Source: an uncultured Acidimicrobiales bacterium
GTDB taxonomy: Bacteria; Actinomycetota; Acidimicrobiia; Acidimicrobiales; SHLQ01
Assembly: GCA_938015295.1 (NCBI GenBank)
Contig: CALLQB010000047.1
Location: 1-64,000 of the forward strand
Direction: 5' to 3'
Length of the DNA: 64,000 nt
Shown here: piece after piece, positions 18,244 through 26,463 of the stretch
Position numbering within the stretch: position 1 is the first letter of the stretch
How the letters are laid out: each line of letters begins with the position of its first letter
The notes under the pieces: model-generated
What the model was told of the DNA's origin: nothing
Database searches by the model: none
The model's input: the letters and a program-made list of their open reading frames with translations, nothing else
Translations under genes and position numbers: made by a program

Positions 18244-19236
18244 TCATTGTCGCTGCAAGTCGACCAGCATTTGGCGGATGGCGGTCGCCAGCGGGCGGGC
18301 AGAAAATCCGCTGGAGATCAGCGACGGATTGAAGGTGTGATTGTCGGCGTTGTCAGCCTCGATCATCTGCACGGGCACCGGCTTTCGCAGGGCGGTCGAG
18401 ACGAGCCGAATCAGCTCGCCGATCGCGTAGCTTCGTCGGTCGGCCAACAGTGTCTCATCGGCCAACAGTGTCTCATCGGCCAACAGTGTCTCATTGGCCA
18501 ACAGAGTCTCATCGGCGTCGCTTCGCGAGGATCCGCCAAGGTCGCTGGCAAAGCGGATCCTTTGCGAGATGAACTCACCGACATCGTCAGCGTGGACATA
18601 GTTGCGAGCCGTCGACCAACGGCCATAGATCGGCGTCACCTTGCCCCGCGCTGCGTTTCGCACCAACGCGGCCACCATGCCCGAACGACCCGGGTCGCCC
18701 GGGCGTGCATAGACCGACGCAACCCGGTGAATTGCCGAGTTGCCGACTGACCTGGCCCACGCTTCTTCGGCGAACTTGAGATTGATGTAGGGCACCTCGG
18801 CTGGCGGCGGTTCGGCGGCGGCAACATCGTTGGTAGCCGGCCATCGCGGCCGCCCCGCAGCGTGCGCGCCTGCTGACGAGATGATGTGCAACCGGCGCGA
18901 ACGGTGGGCTGGCACCGAATCGAGCGCCGCCGACACCGCTGCTTTCATCGTCTCAAGATTGTGATCACAGCGTTGCTGACTCGTGGTCATGCCCGCTGTG
19001 CCGGCCGACCACACCACCGTGGTAATGCCTTCGCCGCGAGGAGCGGTCGTGCGCTCGATCTCGGCCAAAGCGGCGGCTATCGACGACGACGCCGTTTCCG
19101 GGGTCCTCCAATCGGTGCGGCTGTGCACGCCCACCGACGGCCTCGCTCGGACAAGCGAACGACTAATCGCGGTGCCGATCTGCCCCTCACCAAGCACAAT
19201 CACACGGCTCAGGTCATCGAGATCAATCGTCCTCAC
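18244..19236 (-). CDS. NAD(P)-dependent epimerase/dehydratase-like (extended SDR)
   Basis: The protein is 330 residues. A Rossmann glycine motif VIVLGEGQIGTAI lies near the N-terminus, IISSAGAHAAG marks the catalytic Ser region and PYINLKFAEEAW gives a Tyr-x3-Lys pair. It presumably modifies a nucleotide sugar in the glycan operon. Residues about 243-266 consist of four ETLLAD-type hexapeptides made by an 18-base minisatellite, inserted where other family members have a loop. Its ATG overlaps the GT2 stop by 4 bases. Confidence 0.8.
   Translation of the reverse strand: MRTIDLDDLSRVIVLGEGQIGTAISRSLVRARPSVGVHSRTDWRTPETASSSIAAALAEIERTTAPRGEGITTVVWSAGTAGMTTSQQRCDHNLETMKAAVSAALDSVPAHRSRRLHIISSAGAHAAGRPRWPATNDVAAAEPPPAEVPYINLKFAEEAWARSVGNSAIHRVASVYARPGDPGRSGMVAALVRNAARGKVTPIYGRWSTARNYVHADDVGEFISQRIRFASDLGGSSRSDADETLLANETLLADETLLADETLLADRRSYAIGELIRLVSTALRKPVPVQMIEADNADNHTFNPSLISSGFSARPLATAIRQMLVDLQRQ
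18440..18511 (-). repeat. In-frame 18-base tandem repeat, four units
   Basis: Four 18-base units (18440-18457, 18458-18475, 18476-18493, 18494-18511). The first three are identical and the last has two changes. They encode ETLLAD/ETLLAN repeats in the epimerase-like protein and are likely unstable in copy number. Confidence 0.9.
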
Positions 19237-20252
19237 GACGAGGCAAAGTAGTTCCGTAGCAGCGCATCTCGCCGGCGATCAACCGGAAAAAATGCCGGTT
19301 TGCCCTTGAGATGCAATGCGACGCTCACCGAATACTCAAGCAACACGACCATAAGGGTGCTGAGAACGCCGCCAAAGAACAGCAACGTCATGAACAGCGA
19401 GGGCCAGCCGGGAGCTACGTCGGAAACGTCGCCAGTAACCACACCGATAACCGCCCTTACCGCGAGAGCTGCAGCGACGACGACAGAAACCAACCCGACG
19501 AAGGCTGCGAGGCGGAGCATTTTTGCCTGGCTGGAGATGATGGCTCGACGCGCATGGCTAAGGAGCGACCGGAAGCCATACCCGCTCTCGCCCGAGTTCT
19601 GAAAGCGCTCGTCGTGCATCTCGATCTCGACCGAGCCGACCCGGTCGGTAAACCAGCTGAGTGCCACATCGAGATACGTCTCGTGGTCGACAGCGGCGGC
19701 TGCGCCTCGGGCGATATCGCCGCGTACCAATCGAAAGCTCTGTACTTGCGCAAGGCTCTCGTTTCCCGAAAGGGCGACGAGCAACCGTTTGAAAGTGTTG
19801 CTAAACCACCCGCGGGCCCGGGAGTGATTGGTACCCGACGGCGTTGCGTACACCAGGTCGTGGCGGCCTTCGGCGGCAACCCGCAACAGTTTTTCGATCT
19901 CGACCGGGTCGTGTTGGAGGTCTTCGTCGATCGTGGCGATCCATTCGCCGCCAGCGTGCAGAATGCCGGCGACCGTCGCCGGGTGCTGTCCGAAGTTTCG
20001 CGACAACGTGACGACCGTGATCCAGCTGTGCGCTGCGGCAAGCTTTTCGAGCACCTCGCCTGATCCGTCGGTGGCACCGTCGTCAACGAACACCGATTCG
20101 ATCAGCTCGATCGGTGCATCGCTTTCGCGGAACGTCGTGCGGACCTCATCGAGACGAGCGACGAGCGCTTCAAGGTGTTCGGCGCCGCGATAGACCGGGG
20201 TAACGGTCGACACCGAGATAGGTACCTGCGGACTCGCAGCTAGATCAACCAC
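19233..20252 (-). CDS. Family 2 glycosyltransferase, membrane-anchored (DPM1/GtrB/ArnC type)
   Basis: The 339 residues form a GT-A fold (VSTVTPVYRGAEHLEALV; FVDDGATDGSGEVL; WIATIDEDLQHDPVEIEKLL carrying the DxD-like metal site) followed by two C-terminal transmembrane helices (LAAFVGLVSVVVAAALAVRAVIG and PSLFMTLLFFGGVLSTLMVVLLEYS). Such enzymes load a sugar onto polyprenyl phosphate at the inner membrane. It is the first gene of the GT2-epimerase-flippase-sulfotransferase operon; TAGACT lies 6 bases before the GTG. Confidence 0.92.
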   Translation of the reverse strand: MVDLAASPQVPISVSTVTPVYRGAEHLEALVARLDEVRTTFRESDAPIELIESVFVDDGATDGSGEVLEKLAAAHSWITVVTLSRNFGQHPATVAGILHAGGEWIATIDEDLQHDPVEIEKLLRVAAEGRHDLVYATPSGTNHSRARGWFSNTFKRLLVALSGNESLAQVQSFRLVRGDIARGAAAAVDHETYLDVALSWFTDRVGSVEIEMHDERFQNSGESGYGFRSLLSHARRAIISSQAKMLRLAAFVGLVSVVVAAALAVRAVIGVVTGDVSDVAPGWPSLFMTLLFFGGVLSTLMVVLLEYSVSVALHLKGKPAFFPVDRRRDALLRNYFASS

Positions 20253-20264
20253 GGCGTAAGTCTA
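20253..20264 (-). promoter_or_regulatory. Leaderless -10 of the GT2 glycan operon
   Basis: TAGACT (20264-20259) is followed by TACGCC and then the GTG at 20252. Confidence 0.55.
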
Positions 20265-20299
20265 TGGCAGGCTGAGCCGCCGCGGTTGCGCTGCTTTGC

Positions 20300-21727
20300 T
20301 CAGCACTCTTCGTCAGCATGTTCATCGGCCGCTGCTTCGTGGGCGCGGAACACCAATTCGGCCCGTTTCGCAGCCATACGTAGGGCCTGCTCAGGGTCGA
20401 CGTCTGCCTCCCTCGCCTGGCTAACGACTGCCATCAACACATCGCCGAAAGCGGCTTCATCGCCGATGTCGCCGATGTCGCCGAAGTCATAGTGACGATC
20501 GATGCTCACCGGGTGACCGGCGCCAGCGGCCTTTTTTTGCACTTTCGACGCGAACAACAGCGCTGGCAACACCGCAGGAACACCGTCCATGACCGAGTCC
20601 CGCTGTTTCTCCGTCTTTTTCTGAGCCTCCCAATCGGTCAACAACTCATCGACCGTTGGATTGTCGTCGTCAGCCCCGGCGCCAAATACATGCGGATGCC
20701 GGCCATACAGTTTGTCGGTGATGCCTCGGGCCACGTCGGCGACCGTGAAATACCCGGCCTCTGCCGCCAACTCGGCATGAATGAACACCTGAAAAAGCAG
20801 GTCGCCTAACTCCTCTTCGAGAAGCTCGAAGCCTTCACCGGTTTCTTCGTCGAGTTCATCGATGGCCTCAAGAACCTCGTAGGCCTCTTCAAGGAGGTGT
20901 CTGCGCAGAGACTGATGGGTTTGCGCCGAGTCCCACGGGCACTCCTTGCGAAGCCGTTCGACTAGCCACCCAAACCGGGCCATCTCGCCGGCAATCGGTG
21001 CGGCAAGGCGCGGAATGTAGATCGATGTCAGGTGGTCGGGTTCGACCGACCGGTCGAGGTCATCCCATGGCACCGTCGAGATCAACTCGTCGTCGAGACC
21101 AAGCCGCTGGATCACGGTGACTTCGATAGGTTCGGCCACTTCTGCGGAATCCACCGAGAGTTTGATGTCGCTCAACACGTGCTGCTGATCGCATTGTGCG
21201 ACAAGCAACGGCCCTCGCTCCCCCGCTGCTGCGGTGGCAAAGTCTCGCCCATCGACAATGCGCACGCCCTCTGCCAATGGGTCGATGCCGAGGCGCACCC
21301 AGGCGAGATCAACAAACGACAGCGCCGGAACCAGCTCGGTGGCGACCCGGTCATCGGCTAGCAGCAACTCGACCGTGTGCTCGGCGACGATGGGCGAGCC
21401 CGGAACGGCATAGACGATTGTCTCTCCTTGGCGGGCCGCGTCGGCTAGGCGGTCGACGATGGTCTGGTAAACCTCCTCAAAAGAATCGGCCGTCTCATAG
21501 ACGTCGTCAAAGGAGGGTGCGTGCGGAACCACCGCAGCGGCCGGATGTCGTCGGGTTCGAAGCACGAGACGGTCGTCGTCGGCAGCATCGGCCAGAAGTC
21601 GCACCGTTTCGGCAGTAAGGAGCCGTTCGTCGGAGGGCCCCAAGCCGACCACAACAATTTTTGGCAACGCTGCTTGTTCTTGCGGACCGGGTGGCGTTGC
21701 TGCGGATGGTGTTGCTGGTGGTGTCAC
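20300..21727 (-). CDS. mazG: MazG nucleoside triphosphate pyrophosphohydrolase with tetrapyrrole-methylase-like N-domain
   Basis: The protein is 475 residues. The N-terminal part (about 22-215, KIVVVGLGPSDERLLTAET...YAVPGSPIVAEHTV) is a YabN-type methylase-like domain. The MazG domain (about 245-345) has CPWDSAQTHQSLRRHLLEEAYEVLEAI and EEELGDLLFQV, whose acidic residues bind Mg2+. MazG hydrolyses non-canonical or regulatory NTPs. A short GDIGDIGD repeat near the C-terminus comes from a 9-base duplication. It is the last gene of the six-gene chain; its start overlaps the GT4 stop by 4 bases. Confidence 0.94.
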   Translation of the reverse strand: MTPPATPSAATPPGPQEQAALPKIVVVGLGPSDERLLTAETVRLLADAADDDRLVLRTRRHPAAAVVPHAPSFDDVYETADSFEEVYQTIVDRLADAARQGETIVYAVPGSPIVAEHTVELLLADDRVATELVPALSFVDLAWVRLGIDPLAEGVRIVDGRDFATAAAGERGPLLVAQCDQQHVLSDIKLSVDSAEVAEPIEVTVIQRLGLDDELISTVPWDDLDRSVEPDHLTSIYIPRLAAPIAGEMARFGWLVERLRKECPWDSAQTHQSLRRHLLEEAYEVLEAIDELDEETGEGFELLEEELGDLLFQVFIHAELAAEAGYFTVADVARGITDKLYGRHPHVFGAGADDDNPTVDELLTDWEAQKKTEKQRDSVMDGVPAVLPALLFASKVQKKAAGAGHPVSIDRHYDFGDIGDIGDEAAFGDVLMAVVSQAREADVDPEQALRMAAKRAELVFRAHEAAADEHADEEC

Positions 21728-22758
21728 GAAGAACTTTTCTGCAGAAGATGAACAAAGAAGTCGCCGACCTGGCGGCGTTCGTCAGCGAGGTTGAACCGTC
21801 GAACCGATGCCGTAGCCGCCGACCGCATCTCGCTTCGCTCTGCGGCAGAAAACCGGCCGAGCAGTTCGATAGCGTCGACGTAGGAGTCGGCATCGTCGTA
21901 CCGCGTCTGCACACAGTTGGTGCCAAACGTGCAGTAGGCCCGGTTGCCGCCAACGTCGGGAAGAGCGACCAGGGCTCCGGCGGCCATTGCTTCGTAACCC
22001 ACCATGTAGAACCCTTCCTCAGGATCGGGAAACCCGAGAAAGATATCGCTCCATTGATACAGGTCGCGCAGCTCTGGCCAGGTCGAAACATGACCGATTG
22101 ATCGGAACTCGATGGCTGCGTTGTCTTTGAAGCGGTCCTCGACGACGGCCCCGACGTGGCTCTTCCAGGTGATGTACCCAACGTTGAGCGTTGCCGGGGA
22201 GGCGTCGGGCCGCGGCGCCCCAGAGGCGAAGAACTCCCAGTCGTGGCCCTCTTCGATGATTGTTTGTTCGGCGTCGGCTGGCACAAAATCTGCGCAACTC
22301 GCGGCGACCGGCTGGGACACATGCACCCTCGATACCGGTTGTCGAAGCAGGCGACGACCGTAGCCTTTCGCGAACAACACATTGGGGTGTTGGGTGCTTT
22401 GTACCAGATGCACAAACCGCCAATGCTCGAAGCCGCGAGGAGCAAGCGATGCCAACAGCACAAAGTCGGGCGGCCACGTAAAAAGCACCAGATCGTTCTC
22501 GCGAATCTCCAAGCCAGGCGATGCAACGGTTGGCCGAAGTGGGCGAAAGTCGATGTCTTGGGCAATTCGGGCCAATCGCGGGACCGAAAAAAGCGGAAGG
22601 GCTGGTTCGACAAAGTCGTCGCTGTAGATCGCGACATCGGCACCCAACGCCGCCAAATGTTGCGCGTAGTCGAGCAGCTTGATGATGCCGCCACGAAGAT
22701 TGAAGTGAGGCGCCACCACCGAGACTCGTTGACCAGAGAGTGCAGCAGGATCGCTCAC
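21724..22758 (-). CDS. Glycosyltransferase, GT4-like
   Basis: The 344 residues start VSVVAPHFNLRGGIIKLLDYAQHLAALGADVAIYSDD, a GT-B N-domain with a Gly-rich donor/acceptor loop. Near the C-terminus is FPDPEEGFYMVGYEAMAAGALVALPDVGGNRAYC, the GT4 pattern with the nucleotide-sugar binding acidic residues (E-x7-E type). It acts on an unknown acceptor. 4-base ATGA overlaps on both sides tie it to the second glycosyltransferase and to mazG. Confidence 0.88.
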   Translation of the reverse strand: MSDPAALSGQRVSVVAPHFNLRGGIIKLLDYAQHLAALGADVAIYSDDFVEPALPLFSVPRLARIAQDIDFRPLRPTVASPGLEIRENDLVLFTWPPDFVLLASLAPRGFEHWRFVHLVQSTQHPNVLFAKGYGRRLLRQPVSRVHVSQPVAASCADFVPADAEQTIIEEGHDWEFFASGAPRPDASPATLNVGYITWKSHVGAVVEDRFKDNAAIEFRSIGHVSTWPELRDLYQWSDIFLGFPDPEEGFYMVGYEAMAAGALVALPDVGGNRAYCTFGTNCVQTRYDDADSYVDAIELLGRFSAAERSEMRSAATASVRRFNLADERRQVGDFFVHLLQKSSS

Positions 22759-23903
22759 TTGTCCGCCTCATCGTGAAGTCGGCGAATCAACAGCGCTGCT
22801 TCTTTGGTCGCCACCGCCGGATCAAAGTGTGCTTTCCAAAGTTTGCGTGCGTTTGCCGCCTTCGCGCGAACACCGGCGCGGTCGGCAACGACGCTGGCAA
22901 CGCTGGCAGCGACAGCGTCGGAGTCGCCAGCATCGACCAGCCAACCGGCGTCGAACTTCTCGATTAACGGTGACACCTCGGTGAACGGTGGGTGAATCAC
23001 GGGGACACCGCTCGCGAGAGCCACGACGGTTCTTGTAACCATGGCCAGCCGCCGCTCCTCGGTGTCTTCGAACAGATCGAGCATCACGTGATGTGTCGAA
23101 AGAAGTTCCTGGAATTGCTCGAAGGCCATGGACGAAACACGATTCATGCCCGGATGCAGCGCAAGGTCACCCAGCGCCACGTCGCGGCCCCGATTGCGGT
23201 TTCCCCAATGCGAGTTGAGCGCAATACTGACAACGGCATCCGCCGGCAGATGCGCGGCAACAACGTCGAGCCACGCCCCAGGGCGACTCCATTTCTGCAC
23301 ATAACCACCCATCACAAGACGGAGAGGCCCGTCGGTGTCAGGTGCCAATGGGGACGCGGGAACAGCCATCTCGGCCACCGCGACCCGAGACGGAGCGGCT
23401 TTGACCCCGGCACGCTCAAGCCATGAGCTGAGGTAGGGCAGCTTCTTTCGGCCATTGACCAGAAACCCTGATGCTGACTGAAGTGCGCGGATCTTTCGCT
23501 CGGTCGCCCGGGCAACAGCAGCCGCCGCCGGAGCCGGCACCCCGCAGCGAAGTTCAAGCACTTTCGGGGCGAACAGGTCGAACACAATGTCGAGGCCATC
23601 GATGCCTTCGACAGCCTCGATGTAGTTGAAGTTGGTGATGATGACGGTGGCCGGAGCGCGGGTGCTAAAGAACGAGCGAAGGTCGACCGGACGTACCGCG
23701 ATTGCTCGGGGTGAACCCGGTCGGGGGACAGGCGATCTCCAAGGCGATGGGGTGTTGCCGGTCGGCGTCACCAACTGCGCAGCAAGCCCGTTGGCAACCA
23801 ACCCATCGACCAGTCCGGAGGCCCGCAGCCCGGGCGCAGCGACGGGCATCGATGACCCCGGGACGATGTCGTTGGCGAGCACGTATATCGCCTTCGCATT
23901 CAT
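22755..23903 (-). CDS. Glycosyltransferase, group 1-like
   Basis: This 382-residue GT-B protein has AIYVLANDIVPGSSMPVAAPGLRASGLVDGLVANGL at the N-terminus and LVMGGYVQKWSRPGAWLDVVAAHLPADAVV plus VVALASGVPVIHPPFTEVSPLIEKFDAGWLVDAGD at the C-domain, the typical donor-site region. I chose the ATG at 23903 because it overlaps the preceding stop as ATGA like the other junctions in the chain; a start three codons upstream has no such support. Confidence 0.85.
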   Translation of the reverse strand: MNAKAIYVLANDIVPGSSMPVAAPGLRASGLVDGLVANGLAAQLVTPTGNTPSPWRSPVPRPGSPRAIAVRPVDLRSFFSTRAPATVIITNFNYIEAVEGIDGLDIVFDLFAPKVLELRCGVPAPAAAAVARATERKIRALQSASGFLVNGRKKLPYLSSWLERAGVKAAPSRVAVAEMAVPASPLAPDTDGPLRLVMGGYVQKWSRPGAWLDVVAAHLPADAVVSIALNSHWGNRNRGRDVALGDLALHPGMNRVSSMAFEQFQELLSTHHVMLDLFEDTEERRLAMVTRTVVALASGVPVIHPPFTEVSPLIEKFDAGWLVDAGDSDAVAASVASVVADRAGVRAKAANARKLWKAHFDPAVATKEAALLIRRLHDEADK

Positions 23904-24766
23904 CGCGAACAACCGATTCTGCGCACTCGAACTGCAGCGAATCTCTCGATGTTTCCCGCGTCATCGGCACAAGCAGCGGTGGTCATCTCAGCGAGAACTG
24001 CGTGACGTTTTGAGGCCTCGGCGACCAGGTTCAGTACGCGCTGCACCGTTGTGGTCTGGGTCGCACCTGAAACTTGTTCAATCACCACGCAGGAGCCGCC
24101 GGGTTCGAGGGCGTCAAACAATTCCTCGAGGGACAACAAGCTTTGTTCGTCGCTGCGAGAGGCCAAGAAAAACGACACGACCGCGCAGTTCGTTCGGTCG
24201 CTCGATGCATCGAATTCTTGCAGCGGAAAATCGAACTCGCCATCGCCGCCGTCAAGCCAGCCAAGGAGCGGTTCGACTTCCTTTGGTAGTTCGGCAAGCG
24301 CCCCGTCGAAGCAACGCCGAAACAATCGCCCGATCACCAAGTGTCGACGGATCGCGGCGACATCGAGGGAGCGAGCCAGATGCACTAACGACTCCTTTGG
24401 AACGTCCGCTCTATCGGCAACGCGAAAGCTGTAGCCCCGGCCGGCCAACGCCATTCGCAGACCGGCAGGCGCAACAACCAGTTCTCCCTTTGTCAACGTC
24501 TCAAAGAGCACCGACCCGAGCTGGGCGATGATCTCGGCTGGTGTGTCGATCTGCTCGTCAAACACGACAACGAGAGGCACCTCGCGACCAGAACACAACG
24601 CTTCAAACGGAAAGGCCAGCGGATCGAGCACAACCAGCGCCGCGGCCGAACGAAGTTCAACGGCGAGGTCGGCCGGGAGTGTTCGCTGGACCGGCAACTC
24701 GACAACATCGGAAGAAGCCGATGACGCGACGACGTGCGCAACGTCGCCGCCAAAAACCCGAATCAC
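23900..24766 (-). CDS. Unknown protein in the glycosyltransferase chain
   Basis: The protein is 288 residues. The N-terminal half has alternating hydrophobic strands (AALVVLDPLAFPFEAL, VPLVVVFDEQ). The C-terminal half has LLSLEELFDALEPGGSCVVIEQV, which resembles a strand-helix of class I methyltransferases (the LxPGG motif), but the SAM-binding GxGxG loop is not visible. There is no transmembrane segment. The position between a coiled-coil protein and two glycosyltransferases suggests a role in the same glycan pathway. The function is not recognised. Confidence 0.65.
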   Translation of the reverse strand: MIRVFGGDVAHVVASSASSDVVELPVQRTLPADLAVELRSAAALVVLDPLAFPFEALCSGREVPLVVVFDEQIDTPAEIIAQLGSVLFETLTKGELVVAPAGLRMALAGRGYSFRVADRADVPKESLVHLARSLDVAAIRRHLVIGRLFRRCFDGALAELPKEVEPLLGWLDGGDGEFDFPLQEFDASSDRTNCAVVSFFLASRSDEQSLLSLEELFDALEPGGSCVVIEQVSGATQTTTVQRVLNLVAEASKRHAVLAEMTTAACADDAGNIERFAAVRVRRIGCSR

Positions 24767-24957
24767 GACGCCGAAATTTCCGCGACGCGAAGCGCCTCGG
24801 TCAATGCTTCAATCCGACGCTGTTTACGTTTTGTTACCTGAGCGTGGTCATGCTCGGCCGCTGCCAACCGGGCGCGAAGAACGCGCACCTCTAGCTCAAG
24901 CGCCTCAACCTCGGCGGCCAGGTCGCGCGAGGTGTTCTGCGCAGCTTCGCCGGTCAC
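24763..24957 (-). CDS. Small coiled-coil protein
   Basis: The 64 residues are almost entirely helical, with heptad-like leucine/alanine spacing (AAEVEALELEVRVLRARLAAAEHDH) and then a Lys/Arg patch (KRKQRRIEAL). The protein is real rather than a shadow, because both ends make the same ATGA overlap as the other chain members. It may scaffold or oligomerise the enzymes encoded around it. No family is recognised. Confidence 0.65.
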   Translation of the reverse strand: MTGEAAQNTSRDLAAEVEALELEVRVLRARLAAAEHDHAQVTKRKQRRIEALTEALRVAEISAS

Positions 24958-25445
24958 CGGCTGCTCCAGGCAGCCCGATTGGCGAGAACCCGACGAAGCC
25001 CAGCGAGGTCAACAACCGGGTCTTGGATGTCGTGCATCGACAAGTGCCCCGGGTAGACCTGGGCATACTGCGCCGTCGCTACCGCTTCCTCTGAGCCGGG
25101 CTGAGGTTCGGGAACTACCGCGACCGCACTCGGCATGACGTGTTGCCAGATGGGCAAGAGCAGTGTCAGGGCGGGTGAGACGACCGCGATTCGACGGCTG
25201 CGAGATCGACTTTTGCTCACTACTTGGGCGAGGTCGGCCCAGACACTATCGGGGACAAAGGGCACCCGAAGTCGGCTCGCATCATCGTGAGCATCGTTGG
25301 CTTCGATGATCCGGTGCACAAGACCGCTCGCCGAAACGCAGTCGTAACCAGCCTCGCTAAGGACCTGTGCCAGCATCGATTCTTTCGCCGCGTCGACAAT
25401 CAACTCCTCAGGGAACTCGACAGCGGGTGCAGTGGTGGCGCTCAT
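24954..25445 (-). CDS. Unknown protein, first gene of the six-gene chain
   Basis: The 163 residues show no signal peptide or transmembrane segment. The middle carries SRSRSRRIAVVSPALTLLLPIWQHVMPSAVAVV, a possible nucleotide-binding-like strand/loop, and the end has YPGHLSMHDIQDPVVDLAGLRRVLANRAAW. A TAGGCT hexamer 9 bases before the ATG suggests the operon promoter with a very short leader. It is probably linked functionally to the glycosyltransferases downstream. The family is unknown. Confidence 0.6.
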   Translation of the reverse strand: MSATTAPAVEFPEELIVDAAKESMLAQVLSEAGYDCVSASGLVHRIIEANDAHDDASRLRVPFVPDSVWADLAQVVSKSRSRSRRIAVVSPALTLLLPIWQHVMPSAVAVVPEPQPGSEEAVATAQYAQVYPGHLSMHDIQDPVVDLAGLRRVLANRAAWSSR

Positions 25446-25460
25446 AGAGTGTCAAGCCTA
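25446..25460 (-). promoter_or_regulatory. Promoter -10 of the six-gene chain
   Basis: TAGGCT (25460-25455) lies 9 bases before the ATG at 25445, implying a leader of only a few bases. Confidence 0.45.
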
Positions 25461-25484
25461 ATCAGCACCGAGCCTGCTGCGGGT

Positions 25485-26432
25485 CTACTCCGTTAGGCCT
25501 TCGTCGGTCAGGCCTTCGAGGTCGGGGAGCTCTGTCTCGGCGCCGGCAGGCAGCACCACGCGAGCATCATCGCTGCTCCACTCGCCGTAGCGTGGGTCGA
25601 GCTGCACGTTTGCGGCGAGAATCGCTGCACCAATTCGTTCGTCGAAGACAAGGTTGCGGAGCTCTTCTTCGACCTCTTCGAACACGAATCCACCCTCGGT
25701 GAAACCTTGGTGAAGGATGACGTGAAAGCCGAACTGGGTACCGACCGGTCCGATAAGTTCACCGTCGGTTCCGTTCCAAACCGCATCTTCGAACTCGGGT
25801 ACATACTGACCTCGCGCCGCACAGCCGAGGCTTCCGCCGTTTGCACCACTTCCGGTGTCGGTTGAGAACTGCGCCGCGACCTGAGCAAAGTCTTCGCCCG
25901 ATTCGATACGCGAGATGAGCTCGTTGGCTTCTTCTTCGGTATCGACCAAGATGTGCGAAGCACAGACCTGCTCGCCCTGCTCGGCGTTCACCGCAACCAG
26001 TTGGTCGCGAAGTTCCTGTTCGGGGATCGAAAGCCGGCTGGCCCAATAACCCTGCAGCCGCTCGAACAGCGGCGTGTCCTCGGCGACTTGAGGGAACTGC
26101 GACTCGGCCCACATCTTGGCGCCCTCGCGATGCGCATCGGTGATGTTGTCGCCAAGTTCCTGTTCGATTGCCGCGCTGACAGCCCAGAACTCAAGGCTTG
26201 ATCCGATCGACGCAGGGGTCACCTCGGCCGCTGGTGTGTCGGCAGGAGCTCCGAGCGTGCCGAACATTCCGGCGAAGTCCTGCACGTCGGAACGAGCCAA
26301 TGACTCGCTGCCGAGTTCGATCGCTGCACCGCCTGCACCGACACCTGATCCACATGCCGCTGCGGCAATGCCGACAAAGCCGAGCAAGGCCATCCAGAAG
26401 AGACGGGACACAAATACCTGAGAACGTTTCAC
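25485..26432 (-). CDS. PpiC/SurA-type peptidyl-prolyl isomerase lipoprotein
   Basis: The 315 residues begin with a lipoprotein signal: hydrophobic MALLGFVGIAAAAC with the lipobox Cys at 27. A SurA N-like helical region follows, and then a PpiC/parvulin domain at about 150-245 (CASHILVDTEEEANELISRIESGEDFAQVAAQFSTD, GGSLGCAARGQYVPEFEDAVW, TQFGFHVILHQ). It folds exported proteins outside the membrane. The GTG at 26432 is favoured since TAGGCT lies 8 bases upstream; a reading 157 residues longer begins inside mfd and is rejected. It corresponds roughly to the lipoprotein slot near mfd/mazG in mycobacteria. Confidence 0.88.
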   Translation of the reverse strand: MKRSQVFVSRLFWMALLGFVGIAAAACGSGVGAGGAAIELGSESLARSDVQDFAGMFGTLGAPADTPAAEVTPASIGSSLEFWAVSAAIEQELGDNITDAHREGAKMWAESQFPQVAEDTPLFERLQGYWASRLSIPEQELRDQLVAVNAEQGEQVCASHILVDTEEEANELISRIESGEDFAQVAAQFSTDTGSGANGGSLGCAARGQYVPEFEDAVWNGTDGELIGPVGTQFGFHVILHQGFTEGGFVFEEVEEELRNLVFDERIGAAILAANVQLDPRYGEWSSDDARVVLPAGAETELPDLEGLTDEGLTE

Positions 26433-26446
26433 GGAAGACAAGCCTA
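26433..26446 (-). promoter_or_regulatory. Promoter -10 of the PpiC lipoprotein gene
   Basis: TAGGCT (26446-26441) is followed by 8 bases and then the GTG at 26432. Confidence 0.45.
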
Positions 26447-26463
26447 GGCGGCGCAGATGGCGT

